From assembly GCA_000320545.1 (NCBI GenBank), contig ADNK01002708.1, positions 1 to 27,500 on the forward strand: a DNA stretch of 27,500 nt, in the 5' to 3' direction. Below, piece after piece: positions 1 through 11,067 of the stretch; the stretch's first letter is position 1, and every line of letters starts with the position of its first letter. The DNA comes from Bigelowiella natans CCMP2755 (Eukaryota; Cercozoa; Chlorarachniophyceae). Both the position numbers and the translations under genes were made by a program. The notes under the pieces were generated by a model. That model was not told where the DNA came from. It ran no database searches and saw nothing but the letters and a program-made list of their open reading frames with translations.

Positions 1-33
1 CTCATACGTATCTTCGTGATGATATATGATAAC

Positions 34-37
<4 letters not shown>

Positions 38-84
<47 letters not shown>

Positions 85-267
85 CGAGAGGGTGCAACAT
101 CCTTGTTTAATTACGGCGTATAAAGCTGATAGCTTTGCATATAAACATTGCAGCGACATGGCGAAAGATGGCGTCTCTACCAACACCTAGAAGTATGAAT
201 TAGTAGTAGATACAATATACATCTGCTTATCAACCACTGCGCCACAGAGCAATAGAAGTCATCATCT

Positions 268-318
<51 letters not shown>

Positions 319-340
319 CGAGAGAGAGAGCGAGAGCGAG
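38..340. repeat. GA microsatellites flanking the first visible kelch exon
   Basis: A GA run at 38-76 and an interrupted GA/GC run at about 272-340. Both lie in introns around exon 154-192. Confidence 0.95.
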
Positions 341-456
341 GAGATTTAAGAACACGCAGTGATTCTGGACAATATACTTACATGTGCATGTGCAGCGCCA
401 ATTCTCATTCGTAAATATTGTAGTTTGAAGGAATACACATAAAACACACATATTAC

Positions 457-494
<38 letters not shown>

Positions 495-1323
495 TGTGTG
501 TGTGTGTGTGTATTATATTGTATTCTTAATAATTTTTTGCTATCATCGATCAGTACATGCGAAAGCGGTCTTTCTGGACGGCAACGTATATGTGATAGGA
601 GGCTTCAACCAGAGGGTAGCAGCACCACCACCACCAGCAGCAGCAGCAGCAGCAAGATCACCATCCTTAACCAAACCCAACGGCCCGTGTTTACCTAGCC
701 AGCAGGATTTGGTCGAAACGCAGATCACTTTCGCACTGCGACACCGGCGCTCAGGCGTGTTTTCTAGCGCGGCGATAGCCGTGGACTTGCAAGTTGTGCG
801 CGCGCGTGTGTGGTTGCACACTACGCGCAACATGTGCGATGCAACGACCGACACGCGCGCGCGCGCGCGCGCTCTTGTCGCGAAAATAACTCTTTGTATC
901 TGTCACAGGGAACATTGAGCACAGTTGACGTGTACTGCCCAGAAAAGGACGAATGGATTGCCAATCAGGTTGGGAGAGAGAAGTGGAATGATAGCGCGTA
1001 GGAGAAAGATGCTGATGACCATGTTCATAATGAGTAGAACCGACGTGATGATGTTTTCTAAAGATAGAGAGAGATAGATTGATGGGGGGGGGGGAATGGG
1101 GGGCAAGTCCTCGTCAGAAGGAAACTCAAGTAAACAGCCTTAAAGCCGTTGCGTGTTAATACAACGTGATTGACATGGACAATGCCATGAGCGATGAGGA
1201 GAAGAGAAAGAACAACACAGAGCTTTACACGCGCTTCGATGCAAACTCTTAGTCGCGCATGAAGAACGCCCGCCATACCTTTGGAGTATGCACTTGGCTC
1301 GGCAAGATCTTTGTATTCGGTAA

Positions 1324-1362
<39 letters not shown>

Positions 1363-1437
1363 TTAGATAACCACTGCTCGCATCTCTAAGGGAAGAGGAA
1401 ATATTTGCCGTGCCATCCTGTTAATCTATGAGCATAC

Positions 1438-1479
<42 letters not shown>

Positions 1480-1861
1480 GCACATTAAAAACGACTTGAC
1501 AGGGCCGAGAGAACAGTGATGATGCGTGCCAAATGCAACGGCCAAATATTACCTTGTCGCAGAGCGAATACGAATCGTTGATTTTGCTTGGATTATTCGT
1601 AAATCAACACGCTGCTATTTAGAGAGTAAACACCTTTCCACTCACTCCATTTCTCCTATCACCGGTGCGTTCTTCCAGGCGGTTGCAATAATGAGTTTGA
1701 GGCGATGAAGAAGTACGTTCCTGCTGCTATCATTTATTGCTTATACATGCGTCGCTGCATACCTCCCCCTCCCCACCCCAAGTTATTTATCATTATTATT
1801 GCCGTCTGCACCGGACACAAGTTATCTTCCATCTTCGGAACAACGTTTACACACACACACA

Positions 1862-1939
<78 letters not shown>

Positions 1940-2177
1940 TCTTTATATATATGTGTGTAATATTTATACTATGTTGTAATATTCTAGCTGCGAGGTGTAC
2001 GACCCGGAGACGAGAGAGTGGACATCAATCGAGCCGCTGGTATAACGCGCTCTCACAACACGCATAACAGCCCACATACATATCGTAGTAAGTACAGTCG
2101 AGGGCCATTCCGCATAGAGCTTCCCTCCCCCGGGAAAATCACTGTTGTGCAATTCCAAACACAACAAAGAGAGCGAG

Positions 2178-2220
<43 letters not shown>

Positions 2221-3550
2221 AGAGGCGTTGGTATAGATACGAGGAGATGATAGAGGCGACCCACGGTAAGAATACCGAATTGCAGCAGGAGAAGGTTATC
2301 ATGGAACCTCTATGATCGCCGCACCCAACGACGACGTTCCGAGGGAACCGCTTTTGCTGCTTTGAGAAACACTTCGGTGGCTTGTGTTTCTGATGCCATT
2401 TGCCCGGGCTGAACTATCTTCTGTCTGATCAAACCATATTGTTCTTCCTCTGCGGCAATAGGATAAGGAAACAATGGGGGCCTCTAGCGTCGTTGTAAAC
2501 GGACAAATTTTGGTTATCCCCACCCCCCCCCCCACCCCCCCGTCCCCAATATTAGACTGCCAACCCATCGTAGAGAAGTCAATTGTACAGGGAATTTAAA
2601 TATATATATATATATACTATGAAGAATGTTTGTGCGCGCGCTCTCCATTTGCGCGTTGCAGATCAATGGTAGGATGACACATGCTAGGAATCGTTGACTC
2701 GACGTTTTTGTGATCATCATTACAGGTATTAGGCGGGCAGAACTCTCATGCCCCCACGGTCAGTATCGCACTCCATTCCTTTCTTGACGTCGATATTCAT
2801 ATCGTTTTTGTTAAATATTGACGAAGAATATCAACTTGATTGATATATCTCTCCTCTTACCCCCCCCCCCCCCCCCCTAGTCCCCCCTCCCCCCCTTTTT
2901 TTAAAAAAACAAAACTTCTGGTTTCTTAACATAATCTCGAATCGTCATCCTCCCCCTCCCCTCACAATAGCATGTTGTTGTTGTTGTTGCTGCTGCTGCT
3001 ACTCTAATCTTCCAATTATTCTTTCCAGGCGGTCTCGAATGCTGTTCGTACCTACGACCCTCGGTAACACGAAATAAGTGCATCAATGCGTTGTCCCGCC
3101 GCAAACCTTTCGACTACACATTTTCATAATCCTTATATCACCGGCAAAACAGTTTCTCCTGATCATCATTCTCACCCTACCAACGGCGTTTCTATTATTC
3201 CATGACCCCCCCCCACTTTCCCGGGGACCATAAATAGCAACAACTCATGGAGCACTGGAACAGAGATGCTTCACAGCAGGTAGGTGGTGGTGATGGTAGT
3301 AGTGCTGAGAGGCGGAAGAGAGGCGGAAGAGGCGAAAATGACTTTAGAACGCTCTCCCTCAATAGCTTGCTGCTGATTCGACGTTGCATTGACGAAAGAA
3401 CCTAAAGCGTATTTGTAAAGAAAGATAGATGTAGCAGTAGCAGCAGCAGCAACAGCAGTAGTAGTTGTAGTGGTGGTGGTAGCGAGGACCTTCTCGATGA
3501 GATGTTAGAGCCTCCCCCCCTCTCTCCTTTCGGCACGGTGTGTTGATCGA

Positions 3551-3611
<61 letters not shown>

Positions 3612-4148
3612 TCTTCGTGCATTCCCTTCCCGTCCCCCCAGATCGGACTTTGGCTGCGTTGCGCTGCCGCACTCAGTCTTTGCGTTTGCTGGAGATCAGG
3701 GCAATAATGTAAGGATGTAATTAGCTCGAGTGGTAGAAGGGGCCATGGCAGCAGTGGTTGCAGCAGTAGAGCAGCAGTAGTAGGAGTAAGGGGAGGAGAT
3801 GGGAGGAGGAGATGGGAGGAGGAGATGGGAGGAGGAGATTCGAGAAAGTAGCTGACACCCTAATACTCGGCTTCCTAAAGATCAGACTAGAATATCCGCT
3901 TGCTAGTTCCGTCAAACGCTTCAATTCGCGACTTTATTTCCGCCTTATTTGCATAATTAACAATTTCCTTGAGAAGGGGGGCGATGTTTCCAGTGATGGA
4001 GAGATCTCCGTGCTGTTGCGCGCACGTGACTTTTGTTTATTTCTCTAGTATCTGATGTCAGCGGAGCGATTTGACTTTGGTGACAGTAAATGGACTCAGT
4101 TAGGTTAAGTGTGTGCGTGTAATATTCGTGTTATATCACATATGTATC

Positions 4149-4216
<68 letters not shown>

Positions 4217-4741
4217 TGTGTGTGTTGTAAGGTACAAATACTCTGCCATATATTAAGAAGTATTTAAATGTTAAAAATAACTCACTTGTGTGTCAATCAA
4301 ACTAGGCGAATGCGGGACTCCGAGGAGCGGATTTGGCTTTTTTTACTACAAGGGGTCGCTATTTAGAAGATCTTAATTTATACCTATCTTCATTTATATA
4401 GTAGGAAAAACGAATAGCCGAACATATTATATAAGGTTATTAGATGCAATATAACATATGTTTAACTTAATCTGAAAAGGAGTATATATGCGCTGGGCGG
4501 ATACGCGGCTGAGCGTTTGTCAAGTTCGGAAAGATTGGAAATAAGGTTCATATTTACTGTAGTTATACTGGGAAGACATGACCATAGTAAGGATGATGTG
4601 GCGTGGTAGTTCGTTCGGCACAACTTGATGATTAATCACGACGCATGCAACGTTAAAACTGATTCGTGAGATTTCGATCACTCTCCTTACCAACTCGTAA
4701 CAATCGCGCACCAACCCACCCCGCTCTCTCTCTCCCTCTCA

Positions 4742-4789
<48 letters not shown>

Positions 4790-4831
4790 ATGTATGTATG
4801 TATGCATGTCTGTGGTGTGTGTGTCTGTGTG

Positions 4832-4867
<36 letters not shown>

Positions 4868-4958
4868 AAGTGGAAAGTGGTATGATATACCGGACCTTCC
4901 AACCGAGCGCTCCGGGCACTGTTGTGTCTCGTATGAAACGTTATCTTCGAAAGGGTAG
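154..4958 (+). CDS. Kelch-repeat protein, 3' part, 15 exons (5' end outside window)
   Basis: Exons: 154-192, 554-615, 909-968, 1253-1319, 1679-1712, 1988-2039, 2462-2512, 2726-2758, 3029-3063, 3238-3279, 3642-3708, 4049-4103, 4306-4354, 4480-4545, 4868-4958 (TAG at 4956). Every junction is GT/AG and every phase closes, giving about 266 residues in one frame. The product reads as successive kelch blades: W-R-K-M-A-S-L-P-T-P-R, then VYVIGGFN; a VDVYCPEKDEW strand, then KIFVFGG; CEVYDPETREW, then NGQILVLGG; VRTYDPR..SW, then VFAFAGD; ERFDFGDSKW with TPRSGFGF, then SIYALGGY; and a last KWYDIPDLPTERSGH strand. Kelch blades form beta-propellers that bind partner proteins; no BTB, F-box or other effector domain is visible, and it could lie upstream of the window. 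All exons are 33-91 nt, and most introns contain microsatellites. The family call is secure; the cellular role is unknown. Confidence 0.9.
459..511. repeat. AT then GT microsatellite, intronic
   Basis: A TA run passes directly into a TG run about 40 nt upstream of the acceptor for the kelch exon at 554. Confidence 0.95.
1326..1476. repeat. TA and CA microsatellites, intronic
   Basis: TA at 1326-1358 begins a few bases after the donor of the exon ending at 1319; CA follows at 1442-1476 in the same kelch intron. Confidence 0.95.
1849..1935. repeat. CA then TA microsatellite, intronic
   Basis: CA at 1849-1899 joined to TA at 1902-1935, in the kelch intron before exon 1988-2039. Confidence 0.95.
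2181..2219. repeat. GA microsatellite, intronic
   Basis: A GA run in the kelch intron between exons 1988-2039 and 2462-2512. Confidence 0.95.
3552..3611. repeat. TC then TA microsatellite, intronic
   Basis: TC at 3552-3588 passes into TA to 3611, about 30 nt upstream of the acceptor at 3641. The TC run may act as an extended polypyrimidine tract. Confidence 0.95.
4150..4226. repeat. TA then GT microsatellite, intronic
   Basis: TA at 4150-4185 followed by GT to about 4226, in the kelch intron between 4103 and 4306. Confidence 0.95.
4745..4864. repeat. TC and TG microsatellites abutting the last kelch acceptor
   Basis: TC at about 4745-4780 and TG at 4833-4864. The TG run ends directly in the CAG acceptor of exon 4868-4958, so the repeat itself replaces the usual pyrimidine tract. 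Confidence 0.95.
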
Positions 4959-5767
4959 TTGCGGAGCTCAGCAACTAGACAAGAGCTCATTGGTCTAGTA
5001 CAATTCTAGAGTTCGTGCTATGCTAGTATGTATAGAACACTAAAGATGGTGGACACGTACGACAAGACATCAAATCATTTGAATTATTCAGCCGAATCAC
5101 ATTGCTTCGCTTCCACCTTGAATTGAGCAGCACGGGTTCTTTGCAGCCGGCAAAGATCTAGAAATTTTGCATAGCACTAGACATGAGCATGTGCTACTGC
5201 TGTAGATCTCTAGATCTAGAGACATGCTAGCATGCAATGACTCGATGGAAATGCTATATTGGCATTTCTAGCTGTACGAGCCTAGCTAGCTAGTTAGCTT
5301 GCGCTAGCTACACCATCAAAGGCAATCACGTCTCAATGACAATGTAGCAGGCTAGCAGGCTAGCAGGGAACACTAGAACAAAAGGGCGTTCATCACACCA
5401 GTCGCACGCGCAACACATCTAGACATCGCAAGCCACATGGTAGCACGAGTCTGTGCCTGCTCATGAATCCATTGACACTACTTAGTTATCTAGCAATGTC
5501 TAGATGCCACAAGCAACATGAAAATGTCACAAAGCTTGAGGTTGTGCTGCAACAATGGAATTACTTTGTGTAGCTGTGCTTCATCATCAATGGATGTGTG
5601 CGCACATCCATCTAGTCTATGACTAATGGGACCCTGAACTATGGCTAAATCAACTGGTGAACATGACTAATGGGACCCTGAACTATGGCTAAATCAACTG
5701 GTGAACATGCTGGTACATCATTCATGATGTTCTCATGTTGAGAGCTTACTTGATTCACATCTCTACT
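4959..5767. other. Convergent intergenic region, CTAG-rich
   Basis: Lies between the tails of the kelch gene and the minus-strand membrane-protein gene. It contains no convincing exon. From about 4990 to 5510 the tetramer CTAG occurs roughly 20 times (about two expected), often in tandem such as CTAGCTAGCTAG near 5282. A 44-bp tandem duplication follows at 5619-5706. Both 3' UTRs and termination signals should fall here. Confidence 0.7.
5619..5706. repeat. 44-bp perfect tandem duplication
   Basis: Two adjacent identical 44-bp copies, 5619-5662 and 5663-5706, each starting ATGACTAATGGGACCC. They lie in the convergent gap just before the stop codon of the minus-strand gene, so probably in its 3' UTR. 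Confidence 0.95.
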
Positions 5768-7581
5768 TCAGATGTTTGCATTCTGCGTGCATCTGGCAAG
5801 TGACCACGGTCCTCCGAAATTCCATAAAACTAAACCGTTGAAAAGAAGGATTCCCAAGATTGTTGCTGTAACGATTGGGTTCCACACATTGTCCTGATAT
5901 GCTTCATTTCGGCTGTCACTCTGGCGTTTACTGCTTCGAATCAGTGCAAATGCATTGATCCCTGATAGAATGGGGGCTAAAATTCCCAGGATAGTCCAGA
6001 CACATAGAGTTATCTGTAGCTTCCTTACTACAGCCTCTAGCTTTCCCAGCTCGTGTGCTCTCCTCCTCTTGAAAGTCATAACTATTTTAGAACGACTGCT
6101 TTTATAGGAACTGTAAGTGCCTTCATCCTTAATTTTCGCTGCTGTGATCATTGGTAACCTGGAAAGGGTTGAATCAGCGGTAGATGATGCTGCCGCTGCT
6201 GTATCCTCAATGCGAGGCGAATTGCGTCGTTGCTGTGGCTGTTGCTGTTGCTGCTGCATTAACCTCTCTGGATTATTTGCTATTGGATTCGTCGTCATCA
6301 TTGTCGATGCATTGCTAGATCCCAATTCGATGCCATCATTTTTGTTATTCTTATCGTAACTTTCTTTGCTACTATTGTTTGCAAGGGCGGTGGAAGCGGC
6401 ATCTTGTTTATTTTCATCGATTTGGAACTCTTTTGAATCGCACTCGGATTTTTCTCCCTCCTTTTGGGCCATAATAGATAGAGGTCTTGTCGCAAATTGC
6501 GCTCGAAGTGCTCGCAAATGTTCACATACTTTGATGTAGAGGATTATAATCACCCGCATCATGTATGGAGTCAGCCAAAAATGTAGTACAGTGATGGCTG
6601 CAAATAGAATCCCTTGTAATCTGATCTCGTCTGTAATAATAACAGCTGACAACATAGGGAAAACAAATAAGATATTATTAAATCCTGTTTTTTAATGCTG
6701 CCCTCCCGGAGTACTTACTCCTCTTTTGCACTGCGGCCTCCATCAGGACATGTTAAATTTTGTTTGGTCATCAGTTGCTCTTCTATTACCTATTATCTTT
6801 TCAAGTTTTCTATTTTTCACTATCTAGACATCTAGTTACCAAATTACCAATAGAGGAGGTTGTGAAGGCTGCAATCATGTAACCGGTTGCCAAACGGAAG
6901 AGCAAGTGAATGTTCTGGGGAATTTGAGCACTAAGTTTCACTGATGCATAGGCGGCTTCGGCAATTACTCTACCGTAATATCGATTAAAGAAAGTTATAC
7001 TACATCTGCGATCGAATTTTGCGTTTTAAGGAGGACACCTGACATAGGTCAACGCTGTGCACCAGACCGTTGCCTACGTATCGGAACGCGGTTACAAAAG
7101 GAATGAAAGCTACAGTTGATGTTGTATGGAACAAAACAAAATGTAACCTACCCCACATACTCCGAAGAATGCAACCCATACTTTGCGTGAGATCACAACA
7201 AACCCTCTTGGAAGCCCAAGCACCGAAGGAATGTATGTTGCAGATATTAAAAGCGAACACCTACAATCTCAACAACGTGAGTTAATCCTTATTTCAATCT
7301 AGATACTCATGTACCACAGGAAGTTCGTCTTAACTGTGTTCTTGCGACAGGTGAGACCTCCAATTGCATAGAGGCGCGCAACAGCAATCACAGCGAATAG
7401 GAAGGCTACGATGGCCAAAGCAAGATCCAATACGGTGGTTCCCACCATGACCACGTTTGGGAAAACTCCAAAAATGCAAGATTGGATGAGGGTCCCTCGG
7501 GTCGGCTCTGTTTCTTTTCCTTTGCTGCGCATTAGACGACGGTGAACACTCTCCAACTTAGTGGTGCTGGTCGAGGTATTT
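5768..7581 (-). CDS. Polytopic membrane protein with Gln/Asn/Ser-rich loop (5' exon unresolved)
   Basis: Exons on the minus strand: 7315-7581, 7114-7260, 6848-6969 and 5768-6645 (TGA at 5768). Phases 2, 2 and 1 close exactly, for about 470 residues. The first exon carries a long hydrophobic stretch (TVLDLALAIVAFLFAVIAVA). The second has VWVAFFGVCGVGYILF. The junction of exons 3 and 4 gives more helices, around LATGYMIAAFTTSSI and ITVLHFWLTPYMMRVIIILY. Two helices lie near the C terminus (LCVWTILGILAPILSGINAF and ATILGILLFNGLVLW). I count about six or seven helices in all. A hydrophilic loop of about 140 residues in the last exon has Asn/Ser runs and a Gln run. A seven-helix receptor-like or transporter topology is possible, but I recognise no family signature. 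The initiating exon should lie between 7582 and about 7830; I could not find one with matching phase. Confidence 0.75.
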
Positions 7582-7839
7582 CTAAAAATAAAAAGGAACA
7601 ATTTTCCGTAAATCATCTCCGAAAATACATGCGCTGCTCATTCTACGACTTCAACAGTTCGTAGTCTCATCCCAAAAAAGGCATGTCATGGACGCCATCT
7701 TGCGCAGGTTCGGCTGGAGCATAGAGTAATCTGAAAGTTGGGTCAGTGCCGTTGAACGCAACGTGAATCGGGTGGCATTTTTCACTTTAAAATATGAACA
7801 AGACCAATTTCTTGAACAAAATCGGCTTCAATACAATAC
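7582..7839. promoter_or_regulatory. Head-to-head gap, candidate bidirectional promoter
   Basis: About 258 nt separate the first resolved exon of the minus-strand membrane-protein gene and the ATG of the coiled-coil gene. The missing first exon of the minus-strand gene may lie inside it. Inferred from gene orientation only; no motif was identified. Confidence 0.35.
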
Positions 7840-9486
7840 ATGAGCACTGAGAGAGCTTCGAAGTTAGAGCTGAACATTGGTTTTGATGCTAGGGTGATTT
7901 TATCCTTGAGACAACTTCGAGAATCATGTTCCTATTTTTCTGTTATAGGATGTCGCACCTCAAGAACGCATTGCATTTATTAAGCTGGGCACGTCGTAAC
8001 TCCCACACTTCTAAAGATTACTGGTGGGGAGCACTTTTTAGGGATGGCTTCGTTGTTAGTGGGGAAATAATTATGCAATGGCCATAGGTCATATGTCCAG
8101 TTGTAGATCAATACTGTTCTTATTGGAGGACCTTATCTTACAGTTTTGTCACATCAATTGCGAAATCTTCAACTTAAAGTAAGGGATAATAAATAAAGGA
8201 GCACATTTACATTGAATTCACATCAGCATTAATTACAGATTAAAAAGTGCTAGCCTAAAAAGTGTAGGGCATAAAATGAATTTTGTTTCTCATCAGAAGA
8301 ATAATGAATAAAGAAACCCTTCTTTCTGATATCAAGTATATTGAGATAATTCTTGATGCGAAGGCCAAAGACTTAGCACATAAAAAAGTTCAAAATGCAT
8401 CTTTAACTCGACAGCTCCATGCGATGCAGACACTACAAAAGGTGAGCAACTCTAGCTGAACATAATGTATTCTCTATTGTAATGTATTCTTAACGATGAA
8501 GCTATGTAATCAGACTCTTCAACTTCAAATTGTGGATTTGAAAAAAGCACTCTGTTCAGCGAAAACCGATTACCAGAAGAAATTAGTGTCGTTGGAAGAC
8601 GAAATAAGGAATTTGAAAAAAGAAATTCAAGGGGTTCGAAAAAGAAAGACGTCGATATCGGCTCATAAAACTGACGAGGTATATCTCCTTATATTCTCTG
8701 GAAATTGAAATCATAACCCAACCTAGCATCAACCCTCACAAATGATTTTTAGAAGGTTTCTCCTAATGACAAATTCGAGGGAGAAGACAATATTAGCAAA
8801 TTTGAAGATAAACAAAAGAGAATCAAGTCGCAGTTTGTATTACCTCATGAAAAAGGCAATATCACAAAGTCTGCTGATAATGCTCGTGAGTGAGATTAGC
8901 ATGCATAGAATTGCCCACACACTATTGTGAAGACTAGAAAATTTTTTACCTCGATATTGTGCCGCTATATTTCATGCATATCACATATCACAGCCTTAAG
9001 TTTGGTACTCCTAAAATAGCAGGATTTTGCTATGTACGAGTTATGTTTTGAGCTGATATGTTTATTAAAGTGTTGCTCTTGATTGAAAGCCTCAGCTAGA
9101 TTAGATATAATTATATGTTGCAGATAAAATGATTAACAAATATTATGAGTAGCTATCATGCATTCCCGAAATTCCTGCGATGGCGATTGATGTTCTCGCC
9201 CATTGCCGCCACAACCAATAGTAGGAGCTACGTCACTGTCATCGCGTTCGCTACTAAAACTATTTTTAGCTCATTGTTGCAGCGATCCCTTGGATAGCAG
9301 TTCATGTGCACTATGCATGGCTATCATTTTATTTCATGAGTGTACACTGTAATGCATTTCTTTGAGTTTGTACCTACTTATTGATAGCTAACTATTTTGA
9401 TTTGCTTGCGCATAGGCCAATCTACGACTGCCAAGCTGTCATCTTCACAGCTATGTGATGTACATCGCCACATCGTTTACAAGTAA
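7840..9486 (+). CDS. Small coiled-coil protein, 6 exons
   Basis: Exons: 7840-7927 (ATG), 8144-8178, 8337-8441, 8514-8678, 8753-8885, 9416-9486 (TAA at 9484). Phases agree throughout, giving 198 residues. The first half is rich in Leu, Lys, Glu and Gln with heptad-like spacing (VILSLRQLRES, LSHQLRNLQLK, SLEDEIRNLKKEIQ), typical of a coiled coil. The C-terminal part is basic and polar with no domain I recognise. The first three exons are the least certain: an alternative acceptor at 8297 opens the same frame but does not join in phase with 8178. The start lies only about 260 nt from the first resolved exon of the divergent membrane-protein gene, so the two may share a promoter. Function unknown. 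Confidence 0.65.
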
Positions 9487-9753
9487 ATGATACGAAGATA
9501 TAATAGTAATCTAATATGTAGCAAAAAATCATGTGCTGCAGCATGCAGCCAAGGATCATTGCGACTCACACTGATAATAGGATATAGGGTACGGAGAGAA
9601 TAATCACAACGTGCATTTTATTTTTTAAGACAACTGCATTTATGCTGGGTATCATTGTTTACATACTTCAGAGAAACTCTAATTGAGAATTTAATGCAGA
9701 TAAACGGAAGAATCTACGCACAGCTCATAAAATCAAAATGATTTGCCATCATC

Positions 9754-10686
9754 CTAAGTCAACGATTTGTACACACGGAGAATTTGAGCTCTCGTAAGCT
9801 GTCCTGGCGCAGTCCCATTAGCATTGTCGGGAGCAATGAATGTAAAGGGGGCACCTAGTAGAGGTCCAGTGATTCGGCTCAGTTTCCCCTGCGATCCCAT
9901 AGCAATTGCTACAACTGGTTTGTTGCAGTCCATTACTGAAATTACCCGACAAACATCCAAAGGTGTGTGTGCATATACTGCCACCTTAGCAATATCAGCC
10001 CCGTGCTCGAAGCACTTATCACGAAGAGAAAGGAGCTCGGCGGATTTAGGGGTACACGTAAAGTTGTGGTAAGAAATAATGACATTACATCCCTTCATCT
10101 TTGCGGCGCGGATAATCTCTTCACGGTAGTTCTGAGGAGCTTCAACCTCTACATCGACAAAGTTTGCTCCGCACTGAATTGCATCCAGCAATTTTTGTTT
10201 ACGGTTATGTGAAAAATCATCTACATCCTTCGAAATCTTTCTGCATGTTGCAATTATTGGAACAGAGACATTAAAGAGCCAATCCATGCGGCCCGACTCA
10301 TGGATCATATCCAGCCTTAATTCCACCATTTCGTGCCCCTCCATCAGAGCCAGGCACTCTTCAATAGTCTTCGCTCCGATGCTCACACACAATTTTCCTC
10401 GATTCTGCTGTGGGGGTGGACAAGCGGGTTCAAAAGCCGAGGCTGTTCGGGAGGTACGGGAAATGGTGCCTTTAGCCGGTAAAATAAGCTGCAAGTTAGC
10501 CTGATTTATCCACCCTGGGGTTATCAGGGATAGCCCTCTACGGTGCATACTATAATTATAGTGTCTGCGTCCGATGTCTTTTAGGAGTCCTTCTCCTGCA
10601 AAGGCCAAAATTGCAATGACAGCGGCCACTACTGCCACGATATGGAAGCTTCCCCGCATCCCGGAACGATTATTTCCCGACCTCAT
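9754..10686 (-). CDS. aroD-like: Type I 3-dehydroquinate dehydratase, probably plastid-targeted
   Basis: A single 310-residue open frame (ATG at 10686, TAG at 9754). The enzyme dehydrates 3-dehydroquinate to 3-dehydroshikimate, step three of the shikimate pathway. The catalytic domain spans about residues 97-310. The type I residues are all in place: E122/R124 in VELRLD, the general base H207 in ISYHNF, the Schiff-base K234 in DIAKVAVYA, R271 in GKLSR, and Q296 in the APGQ substrate loop. The first 96 residues are extra. A hydrophobic core at 16-28 is followed by a likely cleavage ILA|FAG (F29), then a Ser/Arg/Lys-rich stretch. This is the bipartite pattern of secondary plastids, where Phe after the cleavage site matters. 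No shikimate dehydrogenase domain follows, unlike land-plant bifunctional enzymes. The frame has no intron, unlike most neighbours. It is convergent with the coiled-coil gene and divergent from the 11068 gene. Confidence 0.95.
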   Translation of the reverse strand: MRSGNNRSGMRGSFHIVAVVAAVIAILAFAGEGLLKDIGRRHYNYSMHRRGLSLITPGWINQANLQLILPAKGTISRTSRTASAFEPACPPPQQNRGKLCVSIGAKTIEECLALMEGHEMVELRLDMIHESGRMDWLFNVSVPIIATCRKISKDVDDFSHNRKQKLLDAIQCGANFVDVEVEAPQNYREEIIRAAKMKGCNVIISYHNFTCTPKSAELLSLRDKCFEHGADIAKVAVYAHTPLDVCRVISVMDCNKPVVAIAMGSQGKLSRITGPLLGAPFTFIAPDNANGTAPGQLTRAQILRVYKSLT

Positions 10687-11067
10687 ATTTCTCCCCTAGA
10701 TTGAAAAGGCCTTCTCATTGCACAGCACTGGTGGATGTGCCCGGTGCTTCTATTTTCTTGCGTTTCACTGCTTGGGTTGGCTATCCGACGCTTCTGAACC
10801 CAGGGACGGCCCGATCGCTGGAGACCCCGATTCACTTTAATTTTATGCAAATATCCACGTCGTACCTCAAAAATCCCCTGACAATCTCTTTGTCTCTGCA
10901 GATAAATCGCATGTATTATCGCTGAAATTGGCACGTGAAGGCGCGAAGCTGTATTGTAGAGCACCGCGCCCCCTTCTTCAAAAACCCCACGGAGCACTTC
11001 ACTGCATTTCTTGCTAATCTAGCCTTTTCACTTACTCCTGTAGAATTGCACTGCTGTATTCATTGGG
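10687..11067. promoter_or_regulatory. Head-to-head gap, candidate bidirectional promoter
   Basis: A 381-nt gap between the start codons of dehydroquinate dehydratase and the small membrane-protein gene. It must hold both promoters and 5' UTRs. No core element could be assigned. Open frames inside it on either strand look incidental. Confidence 0.45.

Noticed and set aside
4666-4998. 110-codon plus-strand frame through the TC/TG tracts
   Set aside because: Its start is repeat translation, and the true kelch exon at 4868 uses a different frame with clear kelch residues.
7000-7260. 86-codon minus-strand frame (MFAFNICNIHSF start)
   Set aside because: The alternative frame of the same segment joins both neighbouring exons in phase and gives a hydrophobic helix.
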